Shown here: positions 20,300 to 28,743 of the stretch, in pieces
How positions within the stretch are numbered: the stretch's first letter is position 1
Layout: each line of letters opens with the position of its first letter
From: Thiogranum sp.
GTDB taxonomy: Bacteria; Pseudomonadota; Gammaproteobacteria; DSM-19610
Assembly: GCA_030148915.1 (NCBI GenBank)
Contig: JASBSN010000005.1
Coordinates: 1-55,702 of the forward strand
Length of the DNA: 55,702 nt
Reading direction: 5' to 3'
Position numbers and translations under genes: made by a program
Notes under the pieces: generated by a model
Databases searched by the model: none
Told to the model about the DNA's origin: nothing
Seen by the model: the letters and a program-made list of their open reading frames with translations, nothing else

Positions 20300-20995
20300 T
20301 CAAGCCATCCAGGCGGCCAGCTCCTGGCTCAGCTGGTCAACGTCGAGCACCGCGCAACCGTGCTTGGTCGCGGTGCCGGCCAGCCATAAGCGCTGGCTGC
20401 CCGCACCCCGCCAGTTGATATCCACACAACGCAGGTCGATGACCTCACCAACGCGCGCACAGCCGAGCGCCCAGCGGCCCTCGTCGATCAGGACCAGGTG
20501 CCGGAAACGCGCCGCCGTGCCGATACTCTCCAGCTGCGCGCTGCGTTGCGCGGGCAGCACGACGCGCGCGGTGTCGACCACCTGTGACTGCCGCCCCTGA
20601 TAGTCTATCTGGCCGATGCACAGCGGTAAGTGCGCGCGCGCCGTGAGGATCTCGCCGCAGTCGTTCACCACGCCGTGGAGTTTCGCCAACGGCACCGCCA
20701 GGCGCAGGCCGACGACTTCGAACAGCAATGCCTGAAAATCCGTTACCGCCCAATGCGGCACACTCGCCTCCACCGGCGCGGCATTGCCGGAGAGCGCTGT
20801 GGGCAAAATGTCCTCGACGGTCTTGGAGGGTGCGCCAGCCGGGCTGCTCGGCGCAGATGAAACACTAAGCGCCTCCGCGGGCGCACTAGGCGATGCCTCC
20901 AACGCGGTCGCCGGCAGATCCAGCAACTCGCCCAGGTAAGCGCCCAATGCTTGTTTCTGATCGATCACCTGCGTTTGCCGGTTTGAGGTCTTCAT
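20300..20995 (-). CDS. parP: ParP-like CheW-domain protein
   Basis: A 231-residue protein with a Pro/Ala/Ser-rich N-terminal half (about residues 20-80) and a divergent CheW-like domain in the C-terminal 145 residues (FQALLFEVVGLRLAVPLAKL, HLPLCIGQIDYQGRQSQVVD, CAVLDVDQLSQEL). In Vibrio, ParP occupies the same place (after parC, before cheW); it binds ParC and CheA and joins the array through its C-terminal domain to hold arrays at the pole. The ATG overlaps the parC stop (ATGA). Assignment rests on architecture and gene order. Confidence 0.85.
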   Translation of the reverse strand: MKTSNRQTQVIDQKQALGAYLGELLDLPATALEASPSAPAEALSVSSAPSSPAGAPSKTVEDILPTALSGNAAPVEASVPHWAVTDFQALLFEVVGLRLAVPLAKLHGVVNDCGEILTARAHLPLCIGQIDYQGRQSQVVDTARVVLPAQRSAQLESIGTAARFRHLVLIDEGRWALGCARVGEVIDLRCVDINWRGAGSQRLWLAGTATKHGCAVLDVDQLSQELAAWMA

Positions 20996-21804
20996 GATGC
21001 CGCGCCTGCGCTGATCTGCGCCGGGGCAGTGACTGGCGCGGCCTGTAACCAGCGCAGCAGCGAGGCATAAGCCTCGGTACCGCGCGCCGTCGGGCTATAG
21101 ACGTTGATTGGCAGCCCCCCGCGACTGGCTTCACGAAACTGAGTATCGATCGGGATCACTCGCGCCCAAAGGTGTTCGGCGTGCTTATCACGCAGCGCAT
21201 GCAAAGCGTCGGTCGAAGCACGCGTACGTCGGTCGAAGAACGTCGGGATAATTGTGTAAGGCAGGGGATCGCCGCGCGAGCGGCCGATCATCTGCAGTGT
21301 GCCGAGCATCCGCTCCAGTCCTTTCAGGGCGAGGAATTCGGTTTGTACCGGGATCAACAGCCGCTCGCAGGCGGCCAGCGCATTCACCATCAGCATGCCC
21401 AACATCGGTGGACAGTCCATCAACACATAATCGAAATGGGTCTGCAGATGCACCAGCGCCTCGCGCACCACCAATCCCATCCCTCCCTGCGCGCCCAACT
21501 GCCGGTCGAGCGTCGCCATTGAGGTTGAAGCCGGCAGCAGCGACAAACCGTCGATGCCCGTTGTCTGCAGCAGCGAGTCGGGCGGCGGCGGCGGGCGCTG
21601 GTTGGCGCGCGCCTGGAACAGCGAGTAGACGCTGTATTCCATGTTATCCGGATTGCAGCGGAAATAGACGCTCAGCGACCCCTGCGGATCCAGATCGACT
21701 AACAACACCCGCTCACCCTGGGCGGCCAGCAATCCCCCCAGACTGACCGCCGTGGTGGTTTTACCCACTCCGCCTTTTTGATTGGAAACGGTCCACACCT
21801 TCAT
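20992..21804 (-). CDS. parC: ParA-like ATPase ParC (chemotaxis array positioning)
   Basis: A 270-residue MinD/ParA-family ATPase with the deviant Walker A motif SNQKGGVGKTTTAVSLGGLL at residues 7-26, the Walker A' segment LLVDLDPQGSLSVYF and the Walker B region YVLMDCPPMLGML. Its place between motD and the ParP-like gene matches Vibrio parC and the homologous Pseudomonas gene (often called soj). ParC is recruited to the old pole and sets chemotaxis array location and inheritance. It has ATGA overlaps with both neighbours, so motD-parC-parP are translationally coupled. It is distinct from FlhG at 28740-29627. Confidence 0.9.
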   Translation of the reverse strand: MKVWTVSNQKGGVGKTTTAVSLGGLLAAQGERVLLVDLDPQGSLSVYFRCNPDNMEYSVYSLFQARANQRPPPPPDSLLQTTGIDGLSLLPASTSMATLDRQLGAQGGMGLVVREALVHLQTHFDYVLMDCPPMLGMLMVNALAACERLLIPVQTEFLALKGLERMLGTLQMIGRSRGDPLPYTIIPTFFDRRTRASTDALHALRDKHAEHLWARVIPIDTQFREASRGGLPINVYSPTARGTEAYASLLRWLQAAPVTAPAQISAGAAS

Positions 21805-22808
21805 CGCTCGGATTCCGCGCTGGTACTGAGAACGGGTACTGCAGGCGGTGTGACCGCCGGCACCGCGGCGTCGGGCTCGCTGCCGCCCTCACGCAGTGTC
21901 TGCAGATGGTTGAGACGTTCACTGACGCGCGCGTCGGTGCCGGACATAATCACCAGGACGACACGGCGATTGCGCGCACGACCTTCGGGCGTCGCATTCG
22001 TGGCTATCGGCCGGAACTCACCGTAGCCGATAGCGGCCATACGCTGCGGATCGATGCCCAGACTGGTAAACAGATGCACTACACTGGCCGCGCGCGCCGC
22101 CGACAGCTCCCAGTTGGAACGAAATTCAAACGTATTGATCGGCACGTTGTCGGTAAAACCTTCGACATGAATGATGTTGTGCAGCGGCGCCAAGGTCTTG
22201 GCCAGTTGACGCAGTACCGGTTGCGCCTGCGCCGCCAGCAGCGCGTTACCGGAGCTGAACAAAATACTGGACTTGATCTCCACCTCGATCCAGCGCTTGT
22301 CGCGACGCACTTCTATCAACCCCTGTTGCATGAGTCCGGCCATGGCTTTTTCAATGCTGTCGGCGAGCTTTCGCGCAGCGTCGTCAAGTGCAGGTTGTGC
22401 CTCGGCGGCGGACTGTTTCTCCGGCGCGGGCTTTTCCTCCGGCGCGGACTTACGCTCAAGCTGCAGAGCCGGCGCCTGGGAATCCAGGCTCTCAGCGCGC
22501 TCCTCTACCGGATTCTCCGGGAGCGGTACTTTGAACACCTGGATGACCGGCTTGTTCTGGTCGAAGGGTTTATCGGACTGGACCGGTGCGCGCATCATCT
22601 TGCCGACCTGGATCGGCTCCATGCTGCGCGCCGGGCTACGGAAGGCGGCTACAATGGCATCGGAAAGCACCCGGTATTTACCTTCATTCACGGAAGAAAT
22701 CGAATACATGACGACGAAGAAAGCAAACAGCAGCGTAATAAAATCAGCGTACGAGACCAACCAGCGTTCGTGGTTTTCGTGTTCTTCGAGGCGTTTTTTT
22801 CTGGCCAT
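21801..22808 (-). CDS. motD: Flagellar stator protein MotD (MotB/OmpA family)
   Basis: Stator subunit that anchors to peptidoglycan and carries the proton-path aspartate. In its 335 residues there is one membrane helix (WLVSYADFITLLFAFFVVMY) with the key aspartate at YAD, a Pro/Glu/Ala-rich plug and linker (about 85-140), and an OmpA-like domain (VEGFTDNVPINTFEFRSNWE, then RAASVVHLF, RRVVLVIM) that binds the cell wall. Position after motC and inside the che operon matches the second stator pair (MotCD) of Pseudomonas. It starts 8 bases after motC and its stop overlaps parC. Confidence 0.94.
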   Translation of the reverse strand: MARKKRLEEHENHERWLVSYADFITLLFAFFVVMYSISSVNEGKYRVLSDAIVAAFRSPARSMEPIQVGKMMRAPVQSDKPFDQNKPVIQVFKVPLPENPVEERAESLDSQAPALQLERKSAPEEKPAPEKQSAAEAQPALDDAARKLADSIEKAMAGLMQQGLIEVRRDKRWIEVEIKSSILFSSGNALLAAQAQPVLRQLAKTLAPLHNIIHVEGFTDNVPINTFEFRSNWELSAARAASVVHLFTSLGIDPQRMAAIGYGEFRPIATNATPEGRARNRRVVLVIMSGTDARVSERLNHLQTLREGGSEPDAAVPAVTPPAVPVLSTSAESER

Positions 22809-22816
22809 GGCACAAG

Positions 22817-23557
22817 CTACTGATAGTATCCCTGCAACTTGGTCTCGATGTTGCGCGGGTTTTCGCCTTCGGCGATGGAAATCACGCCCTCGACGATCAT
22901 TTCGCGAAACTGCGTCTGGCTGTGCACCTGGCTCTTGAGCTTGTTGGCCATCGGCAGAAACAGTAAATTGGCCATCCCCACCCCATAGATCGTCGCGACA
23001 AACGCTGTGGCGATGCCGCTGCCGAGTTTGGAGGGATCGGCAAGATTATTCATCACGTGTATCAGGCCCATAACCGCGCCAATAATGCCGATTGTCGGGC
23101 TGTAACCGCCCATGCCGTCGAACACCTTGGCGGCCTGAATGTCGTCGTGTTCACGACTGTCAATTTCCACCTCGAGAATGCCCCGGATGATTTCCGGCTC
23201 GCTGCCGTCGACCAGCAGTTGCAACCCCTTGCGGGCAAAGGCGTCCGGCTCGTCCTCGGCAATGGCCTCCAGACCCAGCAGACCTTCGCGGCGGGCGATA
23301 TTGCTCCAGTTGACGATCTTTTCCGCCACTTCTTCCGGATAAAGTTTCACCGGTAACAGAACCCAAACCGCAATTTTCATGGCGCGCACAAAGGTACGCA
23401 TCGGCGTTTGCACCATCACCGCACCCAGTGTGCCGCCCCCGACAATGACGAAGGCGGTGAGCTGCACCAGCGAAGAGGTGTGGCCGCCTTCGAGCAGATT
23501 GCCACCCAGTATCGCCACCAGGGCCACCAAAATACCGGCCAGGCTGAGGATATCCAC
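22817..23557 (-). CDS. motC: Flagellar stator protein MotC (MotA family)
   Basis: Ion-channel stator subunit forming a MotA5B2-type complex with MotD. The 246-residue protein has four membrane segments (start MDILSLAGILVALVAILGGN, then GGGTLGAVMVQTP, and a pair at about 148-200 with GGYSPTIGIIGAVMGLIHVM and GVGMANLLFLPMAN). The cytosolic loop (about 70-140, ARREGLLGLEA) contacts FliG. It starts two bases after cheB ends, so it is in the cheYZAB-motCD-parCP transcript. Confidence 0.95.
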   Translation of the reverse strand: MDILSLAGILVALVAILGGNLLEGGHTSSLVQLTAFVIVGGGTLGAVMVQTPMRTFVRAMKIAVWVLLPVKLYPEEVAEKIVNWSNIARREGLLGLEAIAEDEPDAFARKGLQLLVDGSEPEIIRGILEVEIDSREHDDIQAAKVFDGMGGYSPTIGIIGAVMGLIHVMNNLADPSKLGSGIATAFVATIYGVGMANLLFLPMANKLKSQVHSQTQFREMIVEGVISIAEGENPRNIETKLQGYYQ

Positions 23558-23559
23558 GC

Positions 23560-24627
23560 TTAGCCCCCCAGCGCCACTACCAGCGAGGGAGCGATATCGC
23601 CCAATGGGATGATCTGATCGCTGAGGCCGGCTTCGGCCACGGCCATGGGCATGCCATAGATGACACTGCTGGCCTCATCCTGGCTCCACACGGTGGCGCC
23701 TTGGGTTTTCAGCGCCCGCGCGCCCTCGCGGCCATCCGCGCCCATGCCCGTCAACACCAGTGCCAGGACCCGGCCGCCGCAGACCTCGGCAATCGAAGTA
23801 AAGCTGACGTCGGCGCAGGGCCTGTAGTGCAACTCAGGCGCTCCGTCCTCGATACGAATCTGGATTTCACCGCCGTGCTGGGCAAAGGTCATTTGACGAC
23901 CGCCGGGTGCGATGTAGACATGCCCGGCCTGCAGCCGGTCGCCGTCGGCGGCTTCCTTGACGCTGACCGCGCATTGCTGGTCGAGGCGCTGGGCAAAGGC
24001 CGGAGTAAAGCTTGCCGGCATGTGCTGCACGACCACCACCGGGGCATGGAGATCGGCGGGCAGTCTGGTCAGCACCTGCGTCAGCGCCACCGGCCCGCCG
24101 GTGGAACTGGCTACGGCCACCACCTGGAACTGACCGCGTTTGATTCGCAGCGGCGCAGCCGGGACGGCTCGGGCCCCGACGCGAGCGCCGCGGGCCGACG
24201 CCTCGGCCCCACCGGAGTGAGCTACCTGCTGACGTCTCGAGACGGCGTGAATACGCCGGCGCAGCAGCAACTGAGCCTGGTCCCGGTCGCTGGCGATCTC
24301 ATCGAAACGCTTGGGTAGGAAGTCGACGGCACCGGCCTCCAACGCGTCCAGGGTGGCGCGGGCGCCGTCGTGCGTCAGAGAGGAAAACATCAGCACCGGG
24401 GTCGGGTGGGTCGCCATGATCTGGCGCACCGCCGTAATGCCGTCCATGACCGGCATTTCAATGTCCATGGTGACCACATCGGGCTTCAGAGCCGCGACCT
24501 GTTCGACCGCCTCCTTACCGTTGACCGCGGTGCCGACAACCCGGATACGGGCGTCGGCTTCCAGCATTTCCACGATACGGCGACGGAAAAAACCTGAATC
24601 ATCGACCACCAGAACGCGGGTTATCAT
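23560..24627 (-). CDS. cheB: Chemotaxis protein-glutamate methylesterase CheB
   Basis: CheB demethylates and deamidates chemoreceptors when phosphorylated by CheA, giving adaptation. From ATG 24627 (GGAG upstream) it has 355 residues. The receiver domain has D9/D10 and phospho-acceptor Asp55 (VVTMDIEMPV). A variable linker covers about 125-160. The esterase domain carries the catalytic Ser175 (VASSTGGP), His202 (VVQHMPASFT) and Asp298 (LTGMGADGREG). The open frame extends 11 codons upstream but without a ribosome site. It is separated from cheA by 121 bases that hold a strong hairpin. Confidence 0.95.
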   Translation of the reverse strand: MITRVLVVDDSGFFRRRIVEMLEADARIRVVGTAVNGKEAVEQVAALKPDVVTMDIEMPVMDGITAVRQIMATHPTPVLMFSSLTHDGARATLDALEAGAVDFLPKRFDEIASDRDQAQLLLRRRIHAVSRRQQVAHSGGAEASARGARVGARAVPAAPLRIKRGQFQVVAVASSTGGPVALTQVLTRLPADLHAPVVVVQHMPASFTPAFAQRLDQQCAVSVKEAADGDRLQAGHVYIAPGGRQMTFAQHGGEIQIRIEDGAPELHYRPCADVSFTSIAEVCGGRVLALVLTGMGADGREGARALKTQGATVWSQDEASSVIYGMPMAVAEAGLSDQIIPLGDIAPSLVVALGG

Positions 24628-24671
24628 GCGCTCCGATCCTGAGCTACGAGAAAAGCGCACATATCAGAGAA

Positions 24672-24695
24672 AGCGGCGCGATAGGCCGCGCCGCT
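24672..24695 (-). terminator. Strong hairpin between cheA and cheB
   Basis: AGCGGCGCG (24672-24680) pairs perfectly with CGCGCCGCT (24687-24695) around a 6-base loop; flanking AGAGA/TCTCT extends the stem with a mismatch. It sits between the cheA stop and cheB start. On the minus strand it is followed by TTTCTCTGATAT rather than a clean U-run, so partial termination or an mRNA-processing or stability role are both possible. Confidence 0.55.
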
Positions 24696-24748
24696 CTCTC
24701 TGCCTGGCTGCCCCCGGTATTGGCGCTTGCGGGTCACTGTTCATCCTT

Positions 24749-26764
24749 TTACAGGTGCCGTGCGTAGGCTTTCATCAGACTGGGCACATCGAGAATCAGT
24801 GCGATGCGCCCATCGCCGGTAATCGTGGCGCCGGCAAACCCCGCCAGACCATGCAGAAAAGCACCCAGCGGCTTGATCACGACCTCTTCCTGTCCGACCA
24901 ACTGCTCGACGACAAAGCCAACCTTCTGGCTGCCCACGTGCACCACCACCACATGACTGACACTGCTGAGCGCCGTCTGGCTCCCGGCCGTAACCAGCCA
25001 GTCGCGCAGGAAATACAACGGTAACGCCTTCTGACGCACCATCACGCACAGCTGACCGTCGACGGTATTGGTGCGTGTTTCATCGAGATCGAAAATCTCA
25101 CTGACACTGCCGAGCGGCAAGGCGAATGGCTGCTCGCCGATTTTGACCATCAACGTCGGCATAATGGCCAGCGTCAATGGCACGCGGATCATCAGGCGGG
25201 TGCCTTTGCCGAGTTCCGAATCGATTTCGACGGTTCCGTTGAGCTGGCCGATGCGGGTCTTCACCACGTCCATGCCGACCCCGCGCCCGGACACATCGGA
25301 GATTTCTTCTTTGGTTGAAAAACCGGCGGCGAAAATCAGATTGTAGGCATCGCGATCATCGAGCCGAGCGGCGGCGTCAGCGTCCATAAGACCTTTCTCG
25401 ACCGCTTTTTCCCGCAATTTGACCGGATCCATACCCTTGCCGTCGTCTTTGATCGACAACAAGATGTGGTCGCCTTCCTGCTCGGCGCAAAGAAGCACTG
25501 TGCCCGCCCGTGACTTGCCGGCCGCTTCGCGTTGTTGCGGATCCTCGATGCCGTGATCCACGGCGTTGCGCACCAGATGTACCAGAGGATCGGCCAGCGC
25601 CTCGACCAGATTCTTGTCCAGATCGGTCTCTTCGCCCTGAAGCTCCAGGTTGACTTCCTTGTTGAGACTTCGGGCCAGGTCCCGCACTACACGCGGAAAC
25701 CGCCCGAAAACCTTTTTGATCGGTTGCATGCGCGTTTTCATCACCGCATTCTGCAGATCCGCGGTAACCACATCGAGATTGGAGATGGCCTTAGACATCT
25801 CCTCGTTGGACATCGACTCTTTGAGCGTCGCCAGGCGATTGCGCGCCAGCACCAGCTCACCGACCATATTCATGATTTCGTCCAGGCGCCTGGTGTCGAC
25901 GCGCACCGTGGCTTCCGCTTTGCTCGACGACGGCGCGACCGCGCTCTTGGCCGGCTCGGCGGGTGCAGCGGCGGGCGAGGGCGTGTCGACCACGGGTGCC
26001 GGCACAGGTTGGGCGAGTGTATCGGCGCTCGGACTCGGTGCCTTGCCGGAGCCATGCAACTCATCCAAGAGGGCTTCGAATTCGTCCTCGGTGATCTCCT
26101 CACCGGCCGCCGGAGTCGCCGGCGGGGTTTCGGGCGCTGGCGAAACGGCGTCCGCCGCAGGTGCCTTGCCGGCGCCGTGCAGGCGGTCGAGCAGTGCATC
26201 AAACTCGTCCTCGGTAATATCGTCGGATCCGGAAACTGTCTGCGCGCCGGCGGCCGGGGCGTCGTCGGGCGCGGTGCCGGAGTGTTCCAGCATCGCTTCG
26301 AATTCGGCGTCCGCATCGGCCGGCGGCGGGGCCTCCTTGGGCGCACCGGGTTCGACCGCCGCTGTCGCTGGCGCCGCAGCGGCCGTCAGGCCTTCAAGGG
26401 CCAGCAGCAGCGCAGGATCGGCCGGGGTGGGCATACTGCCACCCTGCACTTCGGCAAACATGGTGTTGACCACGTCGAGGACCTGCAACACTGTGTCCAT
26501 CAAGGCGGTATCGACACTGCGTTCGCCGTTGCGCAACACATTGAAGACGTCTTCGGCGCGGTGACAGACCTCGACCAGGCCATCGAGACTGAGAAAACTT
26601 GCACCGCCTTTTATGGTATGAAAACCACGAAACACGGCATTCAGCAAGTCGACGTCGTTGGGACGCTGCTCCAGCTCAACCAACTCTTCGTTCAGACGCT
26701 CCAGAATCTCGCCGGCCTCGACCAGAAAGTCCTGCAGAATCTCATCGTCGGCGTCAATACTCAT
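24749..26764 (-). CDS. cheA: Chemotaxis histidine kinase CheA
   Basis: Central kinase that phosphorylates CheY and CheB. Of 671 residues, the Hpt (P1) domain with phospho-His49 (FRGFHTIKGGASF) occupies about 1-105. Residues 106-285 form a Pro/Ala-rich linker where the CheY-binding P2 domain would be expected; instead it holds two near-identical peptides at 181-200 and 222-241. The dimerisation helices start at VDTRRLDEIMNMVGELVLAR (P3), the ATPase (P4) shows the N box LVRNAVDHGIED, DDGKGMD, SGRGVGMDVV and GKGTRLMI, and a CheW-like P5 ends the protein. It lies 12 bases after cheZ. Confidence 0.96.
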   Translation of the reverse strand: MSIDADDEILQDFLVEAGEILERLNEELVELEQRPNDVDLLNAVFRGFHTIKGGASFLSLDGLVEVCHRAEDVFNVLRNGERSVDTALMDTVLQVLDVVNTMFAEVQGGSMPTPADPALLLALEGLTAAAAPATAAVEPGAPKEAPPPADADAEFEAMLEHSGTAPDDAPAAGAQTVSGSDDITEDEFDALLDRLHGAGKAPAADAVSPAPETPPATPAAGEEITEDEFEALLDELHGSGKAPSPSADTLAQPVPAPVVDTPSPAAAPAEPAKSAVAPSSSKAEATVRVDTRRLDEIMNMVGELVLARNRLATLKESMSNEEMSKAISNLDVVTADLQNAVMKTRMQPIKKVFGRFPRVVRDLARSLNKEVNLELQGEETDLDKNLVEALADPLVHLVRNAVDHGIEDPQQREAAGKSRAGTVLLCAEQEGDHILLSIKDDGKGMDPVKLREKAVEKGLMDADAAARLDDRDAYNLIFAAGFSTKEEISDVSGRGVGMDVVKTRIGQLNGTVEIDSELGKGTRLMIRVPLTLAIMPTLMVKIGEQPFALPLGSVSEIFDLDETRTNTVDGQLCVMVRQKALPLYFLRDWLVTAGSQTALSSVSHVVVVHVGSQKVGFVVEQLVGQEEVVIKPLGAFLHGLAGFAGATITGDGRIALILDVPSLMKAYARHL
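26042..26224 (-). repeat. Duplicated peptide-coding segment in the CheA linker
   Basis: Two copies encode DDITEDEFDALLDRLHGAGK (26165-26224) and EEITEDEFEALLDELHGSGK (26042-26101), 41 residues apart; a third degenerate copy (DAEFEAMLEHSG) lies just before them. Each is an acidic amphipathic peptide within a disordered linker. Confidence 0.85.
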
Positions 26765-26776
26765 CCGTTCCTTCCC

Positions 26777-27547
26777 TCAGAAACCCAAACTCGACAATAG
26801 GTCATCCACTTCGTCCTGGCCTGACACCGATCCGGCGTTTTCGCTGGTGCCCGGCACCCGCGGCCCCAGGCCCTGCATGAGATCCGCGTCCTGCGCTGAT
26901 TTTTCCGCTGCCATTTGCTCGGTGGCGACTTCGGTCTCGATGCCACCCGAGAGCCGGATCAGTTCGACCAGGTTGTCCTCCACTTCCTGTACCAGGTTGA
27001 TCACTCGCCGGATAATCTGCCCGGTGAGGTCCTGAAAACCCTGCGCCATCATCACCTCCGACAGATTGCCGTGAATCTGCCCGGCGTTATCGCAGGTCAC
27101 ACTGAGAAAGTCGTCGATCTCCTTGCTCATGCTGCGGAATTCGTCGACGTTCATGTCCTTGTTCCGAAACCGCCCCCATTTTTCGTGCAGGTCGCCGGCA
27201 CTGCGCTGCAACTGTTCGGCGATCGGTAAGGTGCTCTCGACCGCAGTGAGCGTCCGATTGGCAGAATCCTCGGTCATGGTGATAACGTGATTCAGACGCG
27301 CCTTGGCGTCGGGGATATCCGACTCGGCCAGCGAGTGCATGCGCGAATCCACCGCAAAACTGGTCAGTGAATCGTGCAACTGACGGGTCATCTTACCCAG
27401 CTCGCGGAACAGACTCTGTTCGCGTATGCGCCCCAGTTCGTCGATCACCTGTTCGGCCGCGATCACGTTGCCGGCCTCGAGTTCGGCCACTAATGAACGC
27501 GCCTGCGTCAACATGGCGTCATTATTTTTGCTTTTTACCGCTTCCAT
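26777..27547 (-). CDS. cheZ: Protein phosphatase CheZ
   Basis: CheZ dephosphorylates CheY-P. The 256-residue protein is predicted as a long helical hairpin, with the active-site helix MMAQGFQDLTGQIIRRVINL in the second half and the conserved C-terminal CheY-binding peptide QDEVDDLLSSLGF. A flexible linker of about 45 residues joins them. ATG 27547 follows GGAG at 5 bases; a GTG two codons earlier overlaps the cheY stop. It is longer than E. coli CheZ (214) and similar to pseudomonad CheZ. It lies between cheY and cheA. Confidence 0.95.
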   Translation of the reverse strand: MEAVKSKNNDAMLTQARSLVAELEAGNVIAAEQVIDELGRIREQSLFRELGKMTRQLHDSLTSFAVDSRMHSLAESDIPDAKARLNHVITMTEDSANRTLTAVESTLPIAEQLQRSAGDLHEKWGRFRNKDMNVDEFRSMSKEIDDFLSVTCDNAGQIHGNLSEVMMAQGFQDLTGQIIRRVINLVQEVEDNLVELIRLSGGIETEVATEQMAAEKSAQDADLMQGLGPRVPGTSENAGSVSGQDEVDDLLSSLGF

Positions 27548-27549
27548 GC

Positions 27550-27945
27550 TCACTCCGCCGTGGCTGCTATGCGCTCAAAGATCTTGTCGATCTTCTCCTT
27601 CAGGGTGACGGCGGTGAACGGCTTGACAATATAGCCATTCACCCCGGCCTGTGCGGCTTCGATAATCTGTTCCCGCTTGGATTCGGCGGTAACCATCAGG
27701 ACCGGCAGGGGTTTCAGCTTAGCCTCGGCGCGCACCGCCTTCAGCAGCTCGATGCCCGTCATCCCCGGCATGTTCCAATCGGTCACCAGAAAATCAAAAT
27801 TGCCGTTTTGCAACATCGGCAACGCGCTATTGCCGTCGTCGGCTTCCTGGGTATTGTTAAAACCCAGGTCGCGCAGCAGGTTTTTGATAATCCGCCTCAT
27901 TGTGGAAAAATCGTCCACAATCAGGATCTTCATGTCCTTATCCAA
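27550..27945 (-). CDS. cheY: Chemotaxis response regulator CheY
   Basis: CheY-P binds FliM and FliN to switch motor rotation. It is a single receiver domain of 131 residues from TTG 27945, which has GGGAGG five bases upstream. Phosphorylation-site residues are Asp11/Asp12, Asp56 ([13 protein letters not shown]), Thr86 (LMVTAESK) and Lys108 (GYIVKPF). An alternative ATG at 27933 gives the 127-residue form typical of Pseudomonas ([15 protein letters not shown]). It is the first gene of the cheYZAB set, just after fliA, and has a sigma-28-like promoter upstream. Confidence 0.95.
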   Translation of the reverse strand: MDKDMKILIVDDFSTMRRIIKNLLRDLGFNNTQEADDGNSALPMLQNGNFDFLVTDWNMPGMTGIELLKAVRAEAKLKPLPVLMVTAESKREQIIEAAQAGVNGYIVKPFTAVTLKEKIDKIFERIAATAE

Positions 27946-27982
27946 AATAGCCTCCCGCAGCGGAGTAGTTGTGCTCGGTAAT

Positions 27983-28009
27983 ATTGCGGCATGTTGTCCC
28001 AGTTCTTTG
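27983..28009 (-). promoter_or_regulatory. Putative sigma-28 (FliA) promoter of cheY
   Basis: On the minus strand CAAAGAAC-N11-GCCGCAAT matches the enterobacterial sigma-28 pattern TAAAGTTT-N11-GCCGATAA in AAAG, the exact 11-base spacer and GCCG, with poorer flanks. It lies directly after the fliA stop and 38 bases before the cheY start, where a class IV chemotaxis promoter is expected. Confidence 0.45.
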
Positions 28010-28011
28010 GT

Positions 28012-28743
28012 TCAATCGCTGGTCCACTCGGTCATGCGGGCGCGCAGCCGGATCAGCGCCTGGCCGTGTATCTGGCAGACGCGGGACTCGCTGACCCCCA
28101 GTACTTCGCCGATCTCGCGCAGATTGAGCTCTTCGTCGTAGTACATGGCCATCACCAGCCGCTCGCGCTCGGGCAGGTTGGAGATCGACTCGGCCAGCGC
28201 CGACTTGAAATCCTCGGTGTGCAAGCTGTCGAGCGGCTCATTACGGCGCGGGTCCGCCGGCGGCTGCGGATGATCCTCGCCGTTGATACCGCCGTCGTCG
28301 ATGCTGAAGACCCGGCAGCCGGTGGCATCCTGAAGAATACGGTGGTATTCATTGAGGGTCATACCCAGTTTGGCGGCCACTTCGACATCACGCGCGTCGC
28401 GCCCCTCCTGGTTCTCGATCTCCCGCACGGCTTCGGCCACCTGGCGGGCCTTGCGGTGCACCGAGCGCGGCGTCCAGTCGGTGCGTCGGATCTCATCGAG
28501 CATGGCGCCGCGGATCCGAATACCGGCGTAGGTCTCGAAGCTCGCGCCTTGCGAGGCGTCGTAGTTGCGCGAGGCCTCCAACAGGCCGATCATGCCGGCC
28601 TGTATGAGGTCATCGGCCTGCACGCTCGGCGGCAGTCGACTCATGAGGTGATAGGCGATGCGTTTGACCAGGGCGGCGTGCTTGGTTACCAGGTCATCGC
28701 TTTCAATATCAGGGTTGGTCACGTACATAGCGGCTCCATTCAT
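28012..28743 (-). CDS. fliA: Flagellar sigma factor FliA (sigma-28)
   Basis: FliA directs RNA polymerase to late flagellar and chemotaxis promoters. From ATG 28743, which overlaps the flhG stop (ATGA), it has 243 residues; an internal ATG at 28728 with GGAG upstream is an equally good start (238 residues). Region 2 reads LPPSVQADDLIQAGMIGLLE and ETYAGIRIRGAMLDEIRR, and region 4 has LNLREIGEVLGVSESRVCQI, all typical. The frame extends upstream but the extra residues overlap flhG out of frame. No flgM is in the window. Confidence 0.96.
   Translation of the reverse strand: MNGAAMYVTNPDIESDDLVTKHAALVKRIAYHLMSRLPPSVQADDLIQAGMIGLLEASRNYDASQGASFETYAGIRIRGAMLDEIRRTDWTPRSVHRKARQVAEAVREIENQEGRDARDVEVAAKLGMTLNEYHRILQDATGCRVFSIDDGGINGEDHPQPPADPRRNEPLDSLHTEDFKSALAESISNLPERERLVMAMYYDEELNLREIGEVLGVSESRVCQIHGQALIRLRARMTEWTSD

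Noticed and set aside
25532-26800. 422-codon plus-strand open frame
   Set aside because: Antisense shadow of cheA; low-complexity Arg/Gly/His composition and no ribosome site or motif.
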